64,000 nt of DNA from Trichoplax sp. H2 (lineage: Eukaryota > Placozoa > Uniplacotomia > Trichoplacea), in contig NOWV01000154.1 in assembly GCA_003344405.1 (NCBI GenBank), positions 119,197 through 183,196 of the forward strand, given 5' to 3'. A program made the position numbers and the translations under genes. The notes beneath the pieces were generated by a model that was not told the origin of the DNA, did not search any database, and saw only the letters and a program-made list of their open reading frames with translations. Below are positions 61,986 through 64,000 of this stretch, piece by piece. The first letter of the stretch is position 1, and each line of letters begins with the position of its first letter.

Positions 61986-63417
61986 TCAGTGAGCTGGTAT
62001 ATAAGGTCGAGCTCATAAAATAAAAAGGTATATCTTCTTTACAGGGATCTATATGTTAGGTTGCGTCACTATATTGATTAAAGATTTAACAGTGTATACT
62101 ACACTTTATAATAGAAAATATAACATACAATATTAACTACCCAAACAATAACTTTGGTACTTGCTAGATAGTGCAATCATATTATTACTATTTACTATAT
62201 TTGAAAATAATAGCTAGTAATACTTTCTTATTTACTTGCCTCTAATATTAAGTCAACTTCGTGCCAATACCTGACGAGCTTAAGAATTTTGTCCAGGTTT
62301 TGTCTCACATATGAGCGCAAATTCTAGATCCCAATACTGAACGTCAGCCGAATTGTTTAGATTGCGATTCGTAATGTACTACGTATTAGCGTTTAGTAGC
62401 TTCTCAGTTGATGCGCTCAATCCTCAAAAATTATTTACGTAAGCTAATACTTGCACGTTTAAGATACGGTAAAGTAATCGTAACCCTGATTTTGTGCGTA
62501 AAATTTATCTGCAGAGAATCCTGTTCGTTGATTCACCTTAGTATCGTACCTTTAATACGCTTATTAATTAGATGAAAATGTTATCTGAAAATCACCTATG
62601 AATTCCTAATCGAAAATACGAGTACAACTGAATAAAGCATTTAAAGTAGAACCTGAAACTGTTGAACTGCATTTGTTTATTCGGAGATAACGCGGCTTAT
62701 ACCTGCTAAAAATGACTTAAAATTAAGAATGAAGGTAGTAATTAGCACCTAGAACATTGTTCTTTAGTATCTCTATCCTTGAATTTTGTCGCTGATTCAA
62801 ACTATTACGCTATGCCTGTTAGTATGTAGGGTATTTTACGTATTTGTCGTATGATAGTACCGTGCTATCTTCACAATGTCAAGCTATATACTTTTATAAC
62901 TAACCACTATTCTATTTTCGGTAGGAAGAGGAAATTTTAGAACGTTAACTCAATTTAAAGCTGCCACAAACAAATCCAATTTTAAATTCGAATACTTCAG
63001 GAATCACCTAAATTAATCATTAAATCAAATGACTTCTTGAGATAAGATGAAAACGATTGCGCTCGTTTCCTTGATTTACGACAGTTATTTTAAGATCAAG
63101 ATCAATCAATTTTATTGCACCGACACAGCAAAATGTAGTATTGAACTGTGTACTGGAAAACAATTTTCGCTATCTATTTCCGGAGCTTTAATAATTAATT
63201 AATATAAATTTTGGTGTTTTAAAACTGTTCGTTATGATTATAATATTGATATTAGGCGCTATTTACCACTAGATCAGAACACCAGCATGATTTTATAGTC
63301 GCATAGACGTACTGTATACAGTAGTTACATATGTGCAATCATTATTTACTATCAATTTATTTCCTTTATTTACGAAAATGTGATACAATCAAATCACTGG
63401 AAGACCGATTGAACATG

Positions 63418-63905
63418 TGCTACAGTACAGTATACTAATATAATACTGCAGTACAGTACTGTACTGTACTAGTTGCTACGTCTAACTATTGACTTTCGAT
63501 TTCTCTTTACGGTGCTGTACAGTACTGTACTGTACTGTACACTCAGTGCCCAGTACTGTACAGTACTGTATTACTGAGTTTCTAAATTCGTAGATACTGT
63601 ACAGAGTACAGTACTGTAGAGTGTAAAAGTTTGGTAGAAATTTTAAATGGGTAAAATATCTTAGTCAAATGCAGGAGACTGGTATGTACTGTACAGCGTG
63701 CAGTACTGTTCAGTATTCAGTTAGTAACTGTAAAAGTACTGTACTGTACTGTACGTACACTATAAAGTACAGCACTGTACTGTACAGTAAAGTGTACAGT
63801 ACAGTACAGTACTGTACTGTACAGTATAGTAATGAAACATCTACAGTACTGTACTGTATGTAAATTATTCGTAAAATATTCGAATAATACTGTAACTACT
63901 GTACG
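63418..63905. repeat. GTAC palindrome array J
   Basis: The longest and densest array in the window, with many overlapping TACAGTACTGTA and GTACTGTACTGTAC words, including a long unbroken run around 63775-63825. A minor copy (TACTGTATACAGTAG) lies at 63308-63322. The 64-aa plus-strand open frame across it is repeat-derived. Confidence 0.88.
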
Positions 63906-64000
63906 ACTTCCTGGACTAGCGATTTCCGATTAAGGCATTACTGTAATTAAGTAATAACATATTTCACTGCTGTTAAATCATATTATTATTACGGTACAGC

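Larger units (their letters stand above)
61316..64000. other. 5' flank of AHR with repeat arrays
   Basis: The first coding exon of AHR, expected to encode a short basic segment, should lie here on the minus strand but could not be identified. No other gene was recognised. Two GTAC palindrome zones are present (61882-61985 and 63418-63905). Confidence 0.5.

Noticed and set aside
63669-63863. 64-aa plus-strand open frame
   Set aside because: It is entirely within the palindrome array.
1-64000. CRISPR array, rRNA, self-splicing intron or viral gene
   Set aside because: No regularly spaced direct repeats, rRNA core sequences or viral hallmark proteins were seen. The palindromic arrays have no unique spacers of constant size.

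Overview
This looks like genomic DNA from an early-branching animal, most likely a placozoan (Trichoplax/Hoilungia type). The sequence is strongly AT-rich. It has about eight protein genes in 64 kb, most of them split by short introns (often about 80-250 bp). The gene set is metazoan: a HUNK-like kinase, a synaptotagmin-like Rab effector, an aryl-hydrocarbon-receptor bHLH-PAS factor, two EHD ATPases, a FOP/CEP43 centrosomal protein, pyruvate dehydrogenase E1-alpha and YRDC. The species assignment is inference. There are no bacterial operons, no CRISPR array and no recognisable intact transposon ORF. Exon models below were built by hand from reading frame, splice sites, phase and recalled family sequence. 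Phases close across each gene except where stated.

Layout: 1-6970 holds no gene, only a degenerate tandem repeat near 5 kb. 6971-9865 (+) is a six-exon HUNK-like kinase. 11568-12414 (-) is YRDC, tail to tail with it. 15181-27108 (-) is a SYTL/Slp Rab effector with introns of up to 5 kb. About 11 kb with no gene follows (27.1-38.3 kb), ending in a repeat-rich stretch. 38317-41520 (+) is PDHA in eleven exons. 42481-44088 and 48513-50159 (+) are two intronless-CDS EHD paralogues, each apparently with a 5' UTR intron. 52200-55732 (-) is CEP43/FOP, carrying an unexpected EF-hand module. 57778-about 61315 (-) is an AHR-type bHLH-PAS gene whose first coding exon was not found.

The genes do not form one pathway. 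They cover mitochondrial carbon entry (PDHA), tRNA t6A synthesis (YRDC), membrane remodelling and vesicle docking (EHD pair, SYTL), centriole/cilium assembly (CEP43), signalling (HUNK-like) and transcription (AHR).

The most unusual signals are the following. (1) Recurrent arrays of a GTAC-centred palindromic motif (TACAGTACTGTA and variants) lie mainly in the 5' flanks of YRDC, PDHA, CEP43 and AHR. (2) At least three of roughly fifty modelled introns appear to be GC-AG introns. (3) An EF-hand module is spliced in frame into CEP43. (4) The first EHD paralogue is divergent and has lost the conserved EH-domain tryptophan. (5) The SYTL gene has no detectable second C2 domain.
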